DNA from: JAQUCI01 sp034932685
GTDB taxonomy: Bacteria > Bacillota_I > Bacilli_A > Erysipelotrichales > Erysipelotrichaceae
Length of the DNA: 64,000 nt
Direction of reading: 5' to 3'
Assembly: GCA_034932685.1 (NCBI GenBank)
Contig: JAYFOM010000004.1
Coordinates: 1 to 64,000, forward strand
Numbering within the stretch: the stretch's first letter is position 1; every line of letters starts with the position of its first letter. The translations under genes and the position numbers were made by a program. The notes beneath the pieces are model-generated. The model ran no database searches and had not been told where the DNA came from. It was given only the letters and a program-made list of their open reading frames with translations. This document shows, one piece after another, positions 41,550 through 49,144 of this stretch.

Positions 41550-42371
41550 TCATTCTTCTGATTTCAATAAAAGTTCTACAAACTCACTAAGTCCGCCATC
41601 TGCACAACTACCAACCAAAACCTTAGCTGAACTCTTTGCGAGCGCTGTTCCATTAGCCATAGCAGCACTAAACCCTGCTTTAGCTAATAACCAACTATCA
41701 TTATCACCATCACCTATTGCGGCAACATCTTTAAAATCATAACCAAGTTTATCTAAAAGATGAGCTACCGCAGTTGATTTATTAACATCTTTAAGTACAA
41801 TATCAATGAAGTTATCACCAGCATGACAAATATAGAGTCGATCACCAAACAGCTTATCAACTTTAAGATAATGCTCATCTATTAATTCTTTGCGTTGGGT
41901 AAAGCTTACTTTATAAGGTTCATGAGTAATCTTTGCCCAATAATCGTTAAGTGGGCTAGTCAACATAAAGTTAACACCAACAATTTGATTATCAATCGCA
42001 ATTCCTGGATCATAACCATTAGTTACCACATATTCATCCTGTTCAACATTAAAATGTAAATCATTATTTAAACCATACTTGTGTAGTTCATAAAGTAAAC
42101 TCATTGGTATCGGTTTTTCATATATTAAGCTCTTATCCTTAGTATCATAGATACTACCACCATTACTAGCTATCAAATAACCAGGTTTATTTTCCATATC
42201 AAGTTCTTTTACAATAATTTGTGAACTTGCATAAGTACGAGCAGTAGCAATAACAATAATGACACCTTTTTTTTGTAATAACTTGATTGCATCAATGTTA
42301 GCTTTAGGTATTTCCATCCGCTTGTGATCATAAAGCGTTCCATCTACATCAGTAATAAATACTTTAATCAT
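41550..42371 (-). CDS. Cof-type HAD hydrolase
   Basis: A 273-residue HAD phosphatase with type IIB cap. Motif I is DVDGTLYD (8-15), motif II ATART, motif III a lysine in the Cof position, and motif IV GDGDND near the C-terminus. Members dephosphorylate sugar phosphates, FMN or similar small molecules; the substrate is unknown. It overlaps the upstream glycosyltransferase gene by 8 nt, so the two are coupled. Confidence 0.9.
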   Translation of the reverse strand: MIKVFITDVDGTLYDHKRMEIPKANIDAIKLLQKKGVIIVIATARTYASSQIIVKELDMENKPGYLIASNGGSIYDTKDKSLIYEKPIPMSLLYELHKYGLNNDLHFNVEQDEYVVTNGYDPGIAIDNQIVGVNFMLTSPLNDYWAKITHEPYKVSFTQRKELIDEHYLKVDKLFGDRLYICHAGDNFIDIVLKDVNKSTAVAHLLDKLGYDFKDVAAIGDGDNDSWLLAKAGFSAAMANGTALAKSSAKVLVGSCADGGLSEFVELLLKSEE

Positions 42372-43305
42372 TCAATTCGCCATCACTTTCTCTAATTAAA
42401 TATATCGGTCTTCTTTTAGTTTCCAAATATGTTTTTGCCATATATTGACCCAAAATGCCAATAGTAAACAACTGAATCCCACCAACAAACAAGATGATAG
42501 AAATCGTACTTGCCCATCCAAATGCACTTTCAACACCCATAAAGTGACGAACAAAGATAACTATTATTCCCAAAAATGCGATAAAGCAAAACAAAACCCC
42601 AAACAACGAAGCAATAGCTAAAGGTGCAGTTGAAAAAGCTATAATTCCTTCAAATGAGTAAGTCAAAAGATTCCAAAATGACCATTTCGTATTACCAGCA
42701 ACTCTTTCTATGTTCTCGTAAGACAGCCATTTAGTCTTAAAACCAACCCATCCAAATATCCCTTTGGAAAAACGATTATATTCACTCATCTTTAAAATTG
42801 CATTAACCATATTACGATTCATCAAGCGATAATCACGAGCACCATCAACGATATCAGCTTTTGATATCTTGTTTATCAACCAATAGAAACAACGCGCAAA
42901 AAAAGATCTAATCTTAGGTTCACCTTTACGTGTGCTGCGTTTAGTCGCAACACAGTCATAATCTTCATTTTTAAGACAATCATACATTTCAAATAGCAAC
43001 TCAGGAGGATCTTGAAGATCCGCATCCATCACAGCTATAAAGTCCCCCGTTGCATGTTTTAATCCTGCATACATGGCCGCTTCTTTTCCAAAGTTGCGTG
43101 AGAATGAAATATAGCGAACTCTTACATCTTTTTGATCCAGTTCTTTTAATACCCGTAAGGTTTCATCCTTTGAACCATCATTGATAAATAAAAATTCAAA
43201 ACTTACATTGCTCATTTTTTTAGCAATTTCTGTTATAGCTTGATAAAAATAAGGCAATGCTTCTTGTTCGTTATAACAAGGTACGATGATTGATAGTTTA
43301 TCCAT
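42364..43305 (-). CDS. GT2 glycosyltransferase (GtrB/DPM1 type)
   Basis: A 313-residue family 2 glycosyltransferase. It has an N-terminal catalytic domain with IIVPCYNEQEALP, MDADLQDPPE (DXD-like metal site) and GARDYRLMNR, then two transmembrane helices (about 233-258 and 268-292). This architecture transfers a sugar from a nucleotide donor to undecaprenyl phosphate, used to decorate wall polymers. GAGGTAAAG precedes the ATG. It is coupled to a HAD phosphatase. No polymer genes are beside it. Confidence 0.92.
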   Translation of the reverse strand: MDKLSIIVPCYNEQEALPYFYQAITEIAKKMSNVSFEFLFINDGSKDETLRVLKELDQKDVRVRYISFSRNFGKEAAMYAGLKHATGDFIAVMDADLQDPPELLFEMYDCLKNEDYDCVATKRSTRKGEPKIRSFFARCFYWLINKISKADIVDGARDYRLMNRNMVNAILKMSEYNRFSKGIFGWVGFKTKWLSYENIERVAGNTKWSFWNLLTYSFEGIIAFSTAPLAIASLFGVLFCFIAFLGIIVIFVRHFMGVESAFGWASTISIILFVGGIQLFTIGILGQYMAKTYLETKRRPIYLIRESDGELND

Positions 43306-43356
43306 TACTTTACCTCAACTAAAATGATTATAGCATGATATTACTGTTAAAAACCT

Positions 43357-43379
43357 AAAAAAATAGGCTTTCGCCTATT
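43357..43379 (-). terminator. Terminator of the DUF2089 cassette
   Basis: Minus strand: AATAGGC, 4-nt loop, GCCTATT, then a run of T. It overlaps the TAG stop codon. Confidence 0.88.
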
Positions 43380-43764
43380 CTATGTAAACTTTTATCGAAT
43401 CACCATTAGCAGCCTCAACACTAACGATTTCACCCATCATCTTTGATTGGATACATTGCTTTATCAATTCAAAATCAATCTGACCCATATCAAAGTTGTG
43501 ATCATTAAACTTCAAGTTATTAAATTTATGAGCGATATCAATTCCAGCTAATATCAATACTACTGGAATATTCACTCTAACAATATCGCCATCTACTGCC
43601 TTTACTAAAACTTTTAGCATTCTTTGTTGGTAATCAGAATCAACTAATTCATTTTTAGTAGCTACAACTGGTTTTTCTTCAAGTGCATTTATTAATTTCT
43701 CTGCTTCCTCTATTGAGATAATCTCATCTTTTACCATCTTTAATATTTCGTTTATCTTAGTCAT
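43375..43764 (-). CDS. SHOCT-like/YvlB-N-terminus-related protein of the DUF2089 cassette
   Basis: A 129-residue protein of two modules. Residues 5-30 (ILKMVKDEIISIEEAEKLI) match the short helical element at the N-terminus of YvlB/LiaX proteins. Residues 48-129 form a beta-rich module (LKVLVKAVDGDIVRVNIPV ... DSIKVYIE) that resembles the whole 93-residue protein at 44142. AAGGGGAAAT precedes the ATG. Third gene of a three-gene transcript; it starts 2 nt after the DUF2089 gene. By analogy with YvlB and LiaX an envelope-stress role is possible; function is unknown. Confidence 0.75.
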   Translation of the reverse strand: MTKINEILKMVKDEIISIEEAEKLINALEEKPVVATKNELVDSDYQQRMLKVLVKAVDGDIVRVNIPVVLILAGIDIAHKFNNLKFNDHNFDMGQIDFELIKQCIQSKMMGEIVSVEAANGDSIKVYIE

Positions 43765-43766
43765 GT

Positions 43767-44132
43767 TTATTTCCCCTTCAAAAGTTCAATTGCTTCATCA
43801 ACCGAAATTTCTTTGTCTTTGATCTTTCTTAAAACCTCTTCACTATCAAGTTCGTTTTTTGATGGTAAACTATATCCCAGTTTGAGAATGATATTATCTA
43901 AATATTTCTTGACTGTTGGATATGATATACCCATTTCTTTTTCCATGTCTTTAATGTTACCTCGTAAAATAACGAAATTCTCAACAAACCTAAGTTCATC
44001 TCGTGATAAATAACTAAACTTAGATAAAGTAAACTCACCACTAATCTCCGTGTGACAATTACCACAAGTCAGCTTTGTTGCAAATAATTGTCCATGACAT
44101 ACTGGACAAATACCGATTACTTCATTCGCCAT
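43767..44132 (-). CDS. DUF2089 zinc-ribbon helix-turn-helix protein
   Basis: A 121-residue protein. An N-terminal zinc ribbon (CPVC at 9-12, CGNC at 23-26) leads to a sigma-like helix-turn-helix (LSRDELRFVENFVILRGNIKD, then MEKEMGISYPTVKKYLD around 64-80). The C-terminus has a short helical element (VLRKIKDKEISVDEAIELL) like that in the next protein. This is the DUF2089 architecture, a putative transcription factor. AAGGAGG precedes the ATG. As the only DNA-binding member it probably controls its own operon through the palindrome at 44465-44485 (inference). Confidence 0.85.
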   Translation of the reverse strand: MANEVIGICPVCHGQLFATKLTCGNCHTEISGEFTLSKFSYLSRDELRFVENFVILRGNIKDMEKEMGISYPTVKKYLDNIILKLGYSLPSKNELDSEEVLRKIKDKEISVDEAIELLKGK

Positions 44133-44141
44133 AGTACCTCC

Positions 44142-44423
44142 TTATAATACCTCAATGTAAATACGTTCAGTTTGGCTTTTTATATCAACTAAGATAAAGG
44201 GATCCATGTCATTCAACATATCAATAGTTACTTTTAGTAATTCTTGAAGATACTTTTGATTCTGAACAACAAGCGCTTTTAAATTATCATCAGAAAAACT
44301 GTTGTTTTGTGAGAATTTAAGCGCCATTTTAGCTAAAAAACCTGCGGTCGATAAAGAAATTTTAGGTAAATTGATATTGTGTTCTGTAGTCTTTATGTAT
44401 ACCTTAATTTTTCTTTTCATCAT
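44142..44423 (-). CDS. 93-residue protein of the DUF2089 cassette
   Basis: A small soluble protein beginning KRKIKVYIKTTEHNINLPKIS and ending ILVDIKSQTERIYIEVL. The beta-start, central AGFLAKMALKF helix and beta-end follow the same order as residues 48-129 of the third cassette protein, so the two look like paralogous modules. It is first in the transcript after a consensus promoter. ACGAGGTACG precedes two consecutive ATGs, either of which may serve. I do not recognise a function. Confidence 0.7.
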   Translation of the reverse strand: MMKRKIKVYIKTTEHNINLPKISLSTAGFLAKMALKFSQNNSFSDDNLKALVVQNQKYLQELLKVTIDMLNDMDPFILVDIKSQTERIYIEVL

Positions 44424-44437
44424 CGTACCTCGTTGAT

Positions 44438-44466
44438 ATTATATAATCATTTATTAATATTGTCAA
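44438..44466 (-). promoter_or_regulatory. Perfect consensus promoter of the DUF2089 cassette
   Basis: Minus strand: TTGACA (44461-44466), 17-bp spacer, TATAAT (44438-44443). Both hexamers and the spacing match the sigma-A consensus exactly. Confidence 0.88.
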
Positions 44467-44485
44467 TTATATTATTAATATAATT
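44465..44485. promoter_or_regulatory. 21-bp perfect palindrome touching the -35 of the cassette promoter
   Basis: AATTATATTA, one T, TAATATAATT: 10-bp arms. It overlaps the last bases of the -35 hexamer, a good position for a repressor. The very high A+T makes chance palindromes more likely. Confidence 0.5.
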
Positions 44486-44511
44486 AATTATTGGTTTAAT
44501 TTAATAGCAAA

Positions 44512-44536
44512 TAAAAAAGGCATTCATCATGCCTTT
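44512..44536 (-). terminator. Terminator of ftsZ
   Basis: Minus strand: AAAGGCAT, 5-nt loop, ATGCCTTT, then TTT. It overlaps the stop codon. Confidence 0.88.
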
Positions 44537-45611
44537 ATCCTCTGAATTTAAAGAAACTTGGTATTTCATCAGCACTGATCTCTTCCTCAATATGACCGTC
44601 TTTCAGTGTTTCAGTGTTTACCGCTTGGGTATTAATAGGTTTGCTTGTAACAATTGTTTTTTGCTTTGGTATATCAAAACCTGTAGCAATGACAGTTACG
44701 ATGATCTCATCACCTAATTTCTCATTGATGGCTATACCAAATACAATATCAATATCACCACCAGCTGCTTCACGAATAAACTCCACTGCATCATTAGCAT
44801 CATAAGCGGTAATAGAATTGCCACCAGTTACATTGACGATCGCATTTCGCGCACCTTTTATCTGTGCTTCTAAAAGTGGTGATTGAATCGCTTTTTGAGC
44901 CGCTTCTTGTGATTTCTTGTCACCCTCTGCCATACCAATACCAATCAAAGCCGTTCCCTGTCCTTCCATTATTGTTCTTACATCAGCAAAATCAAGATTG
45001 ATCAAAGCTGGAACAGCTATTAAATCAGTAATTGTTTGAACACCTTGTCTTAAAACATTATCAGCTTCTTTAAAGGCATCAAGAAAGGGAATTCTACCAA
45101 TCACTTCTAATAGTTGATTGTTTGAAACAATTATCAATGAATCAACATATTCTTTTAATCGTTCTAAGCCATCAATTGCTTGCGTAGTTCTTTTTTTGCC
45201 TTCAAACGAGAATGGTTTTGTGACGATGCCAACAGTTAATGCGCCAAGTTCTTTAGCAATCTTGGCAAATAAAGGGGCTGCACCAGTCCCAGTACCACCA
45301 CCAAGACCAGCGGTAACAAAAACCATATCTGCATCTTTCATAGCATCGCGAATTTCATCTTCGCTCTCAAGAGCAGCTTTATAGCCAATTTCGGGATTTG
45401 CGCCAGCACCAAGGCCCTTAGTAGTCTCTTTACCTAAGATTATCTTGTTTTTAACCGGTGATACATTTAAGACTTGTAAGTCAGTGTTAGCTACGAAAAA
45501 TTCAACCCCTTGTACCCCTTCTTCAACCATTCTGTTTATGGCATTGCAACCGGCTCCACCTACACCGAAAACTTTAATTCTTGCGACTTGTTCATATTTT
45601 AACTGTGTCAT
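44535..45611 (-). CDS. ftsZ: Cell division protein FtsZ
   Basis: A 358-residue tubulin-like GTPase. The tubulin signature GGGTGTG follows FVTAGLGG, and the T7 loop NLDFADV is intact. The linker is short (about 320-345), and the extreme C-terminus IPSFFKFRG is the conserved peptide that docks FtsA and other division proteins. It forms the division ring. AAAGGAAAT precedes the ATG. It follows ftsA by 17 nt. Confidence 0.97.
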   Translation of the reverse strand: MTQLKYEQVARIKVFGVGGAGCNAINRMVEEGVQGVEFFVANTDLQVLNVSPVKNKIILGKETTKGLGAGANPEIGYKAALESEDEIRDAMKDADMVFVTAGLGGGTGTGAAPLFAKIAKELGALTVGIVTKPFSFEGKKRTTQAIDGLERLKEYVDSLIIVSNNQLLEVIGRIPFLDAFKEADNVLRQGVQTITDLIAVPALINLDFADVRTIMEGQGTALIGIGMAEGDKKSQEAAQKAIQSPLLEAQIKGARNAIVNVTGGNSITAYDANDAVEFIREAAGGDIDIVFGIAINEKLGDEIIVTVIATGFDIPKQKTIVTSKPINTQAVNTETLKDGHIEEEISADEIPSFFKFRG

Positions 45612-45628
45612 TTTATTTCCTTTCCCGA

Positions 45629-46870
45629 TTACTTGAATAGTTTCTTAAAGCGATTTGTTAGTGTGTCATCTTTTTCAACTACTTCAATAGTTTTAACACT
45701 ATTAGCCATCTTTATAAATGCGTCATTATCAACGCTGTATAAACTTCTACTTCTTAATGTTTCATGGTCATTGTAACAATAGAAAGCCCCAGCAACAGGT
45801 GCAAGTGCACCATCTCTTATTCCTAAGGTATCAGGAACATATAAGCTAAATTTAATATTCAATGCATTTGATATAAACTCACTAAGTTGCTGAATTATTG
45901 CGCCTTCACCATACACAATTCCCATTACTTTTTCTTGTTTTAATATTTCTTCACTAATCTGTTTGATCTCATCAATCCATTCAGTAAGTTTAAAACGCGC
46001 TAAGTTAGCTAATTCTTCATCGCTTATGGTATGAGTTTTGTTATCATATGACCATAGATAAATCGGACTATCACTTACTTTTGATACCATTTTACAGTTA
46101 TATCTTAATAATCGATCAGCAACATCTGTTGCTAAGTGACGCTGTTCAACGATATAATCGACAACACTTCCATAACCATTATGAATCACTACGCTATTTT
46201 CAATACGACCATTAGCTAAAAGACTCAGCGTAGTCGAGTCTTTTTCAAGTCTTATCAAATAAAGGTATTGTCCAACTGCTTTCTCAAACAGTGCTGCTTC
46301 GTTGCAAAAAGCATATGTATCAAGATAGATATCAATAATTTCCAACTCAGCTTGTTCGATACATTTAACGTATTGCCAAACCATTTCTTTATCTGCGCAC
46401 AAAAGATCTACTTCAACAGTTAATGTTTCAGCTTTCTCATTTATCGGCATCCTTCTTGTCGCAAAGCCATTGACGTTATAACGCATATAAGCAAAATTAA
46501 CAAGTTCCAAGTTCTCCGGAATTGGCGCATTTAACGCCAATTTAAGGGCGCTTTGAATATCATTTATTGAAATCCTCAAACCAACTGGTTTAACGGTGAT
46601 TTTCTTCGTTATCTTTTTAGCAGTTAAAGATGGAATTAATAAAAGTACTCTTTTAATTGGTACACCAATCATCTTCGATGTGTTTTGTACCGCTTTTTTA
46701 ATACCTTCTATTACCGTTTCATGATTGATGATCATCAATTCTAAGATTCCATCGATTGCGACGCGTTCAACCTTCAACACATTAAATTTTAGATTGTGCA
46801 GTTCGCTTACGACTAATCTTATTTCATGATCAGCTATCTCCAGGGCGGCAAATATCTGTTTATTACTCAC
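45629..46870 (-). CDS. ftsA: Divergent FtsA-like actin-fold division protein
   Basis: A 413-residue FtsA homologue. Its place before ftsZ, its length and the C-terminal amphipathic helix (DTLTNRFKKLFK) fit FtsA, which tethers FtsZ to the membrane. The nucleotide-binding motifs are eroded. Phosphate-1 reads ALEIADHEIRLVV instead of the usual DxGTxK pattern. Phosphate-2 reads IRLEKDSTTLSLL without the DxGxxT aspartate. The adenosine motif GIVYGEGAIIQQL is partly kept. ATP binding may be weak or lost. The start codon is GTG, with AGGAGGGG upstream. Confidence 0.82.
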   Translation of the reverse strand: MSNKQIFAALEIADHEIRLVVSELHNLKFNVLKVERVAIDGILELMIINHETVIEGIKKAVQNTSKMIGVPIKRVLLLIPSLTAKKITKKITVKPVGLRISINDIQSALKLALNAPIPENLELVNFAYMRYNVNGFATRRMPINEKAETLTVEVDLLCADKEMVWQYVKCIEQAELEIIDIYLDTYAFCNEAALFEKAVGQYLYLIRLEKDSTTLSLLANGRIENSVVIHNGYGSVVDYIVEQRHLATDVADRLLRYNCKMVSKVSDSPIYLWSYDNKTHTISDEELANLARFKLTEWIDEIKQISEEILKQEKVMGIVYGEGAIIQQLSEFISNALNIKFSLYVPDTLGIRDGALAPVAGAFYCYNDHETLRSRSLYSVDNDAFIKMANSVKTIEVVEKDDTLTNRFKKLFK

Positions 46871-46964
46871 TTAAGCCCCTCCTACCAGCAAATCTTATCG
46901 CTAATATAATACCATATTAACATCATATAAAAAAGATTATTCAAACTATGAGAACAACTATAAA

Positions 46965-47396
46965 CTATGTTTCTTGACGATATCTTCCACATGAACAGAA
47001 GTTTGGACAAGTATCATTACATGCATGAAAACCCAATAAACGCAACTCCGGTGGAATAAAAACATCTATTTCTTCATTATCATATCCCACAAGAAAACTC
47101 CGTTCATTTATGATAATAGGTCTTTTAAGCACTGAAGGATTTTGCTGAATGAAACGTATTAAGTCTTTTGTTGTCATTTCATCAACATCAATCTTACCTT
47201 CTTGGATTATTTTAGACCTTTTACTTATAATATCATCGGTACCATTTTCACTTCTTACCAAAAGCTGTTTGATCTCATCTTCCTTTAAGATGGTTGAAAA
47301 TATATTTTTTTCCACAAACGGTAGTTTTCTGTCTTTTAACCAACGTTTGACTTTACGACAAGATGCACAACCCGGTGATGTATATACAACAATCAT
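46965..47396 (-). CDS. spx: Spx/ArsC-family regulator with a cysteine-rich C-terminal tail
   Basis: A 143-residue thioredoxin-fold protein. The redox switch is C10-ASC-C13 region (CxxC at 10-13), and R92 in KRPIII matches the Spx arginine. Spx binds RNA polymerase alpha and redirects transcription under disulfide stress. Beyond the usual end (about residue 120-130) a tail carries C126, C130, C134 and C136 in a Cx3Cx3CxC pattern, which could bind metal or act as an extra thiol sensor. It is monocistronic with its own promoter. ArsC-like reductase is the less likely alternative. Confidence 0.85.
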   Translation of the reverse strand: MIVVYTSPGCASCRKVKRWLKDRKLPFVEKNIFSTILKEDEIKQLLVRSENGTDDIISKRSKIIQEGKIDVDEMTTKDLIRFIQQNPSVLKRPIIINERSFLVGYDNEEIDVFIPPELRLLGFHACNDTCPNFCSCGRYRQET

Positions 47397-47419
47397 TTAA
47401 TTCACCTCTTTTTCATTAT

Positions 47420-47448
47420 ATTATAAAACATAATTAAACAATAGTAAA
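47420..47448 (-). promoter_or_regulatory. Promoter of spx
   Basis: Minus strand: TTTACT (47443-47448), 17-bp spacer, TATAAT (47420-47425). The leader is about 20 nt. Confidence 0.7.
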
Positions 47449-47509
47449 AACTTATTGGGGATCAAGTTTGAAAGTTTTTTCATGTTATTACATTATTTTA
47501 CATTTTTTA

Positions 47510-47537
47510 TTGACTTGACAATATAATCTAATATACA
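47510..47537 (+). promoter_or_regulatory. Candidate promoter of the amino-acid permease gene
   Basis: TTGACT (47510-47515), 16-bp spacer, TATACA (47532-47537). A second TTGACA at 47515-47520 gives alternative spacings. Confidence 0.45.
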
Positions 47538-47567
47538 TTATTACTATGTGAATGTCGGGAGAAAAAA

Positions 47568-48917
47568 ATGGAAAAGAGAATAATTTCAGAACAAAAGGTA
47601 AAATTCGGATTACCTACAGCTATCACCATGATCGTTGGCATCGTCATCGGTTCGGGTATCTTCTTTAAAGCTGACAGTCTTTATGTCATCACCAACGGCA
47701 ATATTTTACTTGGATGTTTATATTGGTTCATTGGTGCTTTAGGTATCATTTTTGGTGGACTAACAATAGCCGAATGGGCAAAGAAATCAGATACTGTAGG
47801 GGGTTTGATATCTTATAGCGAAATGGCTTTTGGTAAAACATTCGGGTTTTTGGCTGGTTGGTTTCAAACAATCATCTATTTGCCTGCATTGTGTGCCATT
47901 ATTAGTTTTGTTTGTGGCTTATATTTGATTCAACTTTTCAATTTAGCATTTAGTTGGATTTGGGTATTATCATTACTCTCATTAGCTGCCGTTTTTGTTT
48001 TAAACATCTTCGCCACTAAACTGGCCGCTGCTTTTCAAACAACAACCGTTGTTGTTAAGCTAATTCCTTTATTTTTATTTGCGGTTGTCGGTATTGTCTT
48101 TGGCAACCCTTCTGAAGTACTAACACAAGGTATCAGTCTTCCGCTTATCTTTGCGACAAGCAGTGGTATTGTAGCGGTTGCTTTTTCTTATGATGGTTGG
48201 TTAGTAGCTCCAAGTATTTGTCATGAGATAAAAAACGCTAAGCGCAATCTTCCTTTGGCTTTGACGATTGCTCCAATCTTTATCATGTTTATCTATATCG
48301 CTTATTATGTCGGCGTTAGTGTTGTTGTAGGTCCTGAGTTTATCCAGTCAGTCGTTAATGGCACCAGTACTGTACCAACTGTTTATAAAGCCGCTCAAAT
48401 CCTTTTTGGCGCTAATGGTGCTAAATTGATCCTAGTCGCTGTTGTATTGTCGATATTTGGTGTACTTAATGGTTTAATATTAGGATTTACCAGAATGCCA
48501 TACGCTTTAGCATTAAGAAAAGAAATTCCTTTTAGCACTGCTATTGGAAAAGTTAATAAAAAGTATGATATGCCTTTATTATCATGTTTGATCGCAATAG
48601 TGATTACTTTGCTTTGGTTAGTGATTCATTATCTTTCAACAGTGATTCCATCACTTGCAACACTAGACATATCATCTTTACCAATCATTATGACTTATTT
48701 CTTCTATATCTTGCTTTATATTGGTGTTATCAAGCTTTACCTCAATAAAGAAATCAAAAATTTCTTTTTGGGTTTGGTTTTCCCCGTTTTTGCCATACTT
48801 GGTGCCTTAGTTGTTATATATGGTGGCTTTACAATGGAGAACTTTGAAATATATTTACTTGTTTCCTTTGTATCGGTACTAGCTGGACTATTGATTATTC
48901 CTAGAAAACGTGCTTAA
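47568..48917 (+). CDS. APC-superfamily amino acid permease
   Basis: A 449-residue transporter with about twelve transmembrane helices. FGLPTAITMIVGIVIGSGIFFKAD (split here as the conserved first helix with GxGIF) and the AFSYDGWLVAPSI segment resemble serine/threonine exchangers and LAT-type antiporters. The substrate is uncertain. GGGAG precedes the ATG. It lies upstream of the T-box-trpS unit in the same direction with 13 nt before the T-box region and no visible terminator. A tryptophan-related role should not be assumed, since the T-box lies after this gene. Confidence 0.88.
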   Translation: MEKRIISEQKVKFGLPTAITMIVGIVIGSGIFFKADSLYVITNGNILLGCLYWFIGALGIIFGGLTIAEWAKKSDTVGGLISYSEMAFGKTFGFLAGWFQTIIYLPALCAIISFVCGLYLIQLFNLAFSWIWVLSLLSLAAVFVLNIFATKLAAAFQTTTVVVKLIPLFLFAVVGIVFGNPSEVLTQGISLPLIFATSSGIVAVAFSYDGWLVAPSICHEIKNAKRNLPLALTIAPIFIMFIYIAYYVGVSVVVGPEFIQSVVNGTSTVPTVYKAAQILFGANGAKLILVAVVLSIFGVLNGLILGFTRMPYALALRKEIPFSTAIGKVNKKYDMPLLSCLIAIVITLLWLVIHYLSTVIPSLATLDISSLPIIMTYFFYILLYIGVIKLYLNKEIKNFFLGLVFPVFAILGALVVIYGGFTMENFEIYLLVSFVSVLAGLLIIPRKRA

Positions 48918-48930
48918 ATAACTTAAAGAC

Positions 48931-49127
48931 ATTGATGAAAGATAGTAGTTCTTACTTAAAGCATTAGAAAGATTGTGGTTGATGCAAACAATCCTTATAG
49001 GTAAGAAATGAATTGGACTTTCGGAGTTGCGGTTTAACCGCCGGTGATACCGTTAAAATAGAGAGACTCATTATGAGTAAGTTGGGTGGTACCACGCATT
49101 ATAAGCGTCCCTTCAGGGACGCTTTTT
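48931..49127 (+). ncRNA. T-box leader (tRNA-Trp responsive) of trpS
   Basis: Stem I base GAAAG (48937-48941) pairs with CTTTC (49018-49022). The AGTA and GAA S-turn elements frame the specifier loop, and GAA-T-TGG-AC at 49010-49018 gives specifier codon TGG (49014-49016). The T-box sequence GGGTGGTACCACG lies at 49084-49096. It is followed by the terminator at 49103-49127. Uncharged tRNA-Trp should stabilise the antiterminator. Confidence 0.93.
49103..49127 (+). terminator. Regulated terminator of the T-box
   Basis: AAGCGTCCC, TTCA loop, GGGACGCTT, then TTT. Its 5' arm competes with the T-box antiterminator. Confidence 0.92.
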
Positions 49128-49144
49128 ATATGAAAGGAACTTAT

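Noticed and set aside
45118..45384. Plus-strand open frames across ftsZ, polA, lepA and other long genes
   Set aside because: They are antisense to conserved genes, lack ribosome-binding sites and show no coding signature of their own.
49013..49144. N-terminal extension of the trpS reading frame
   Set aside because: This stretch is the T-box specifier, antiterminator and terminator. The ATG at 49145 has its own ribosome-binding site and the normal family start.
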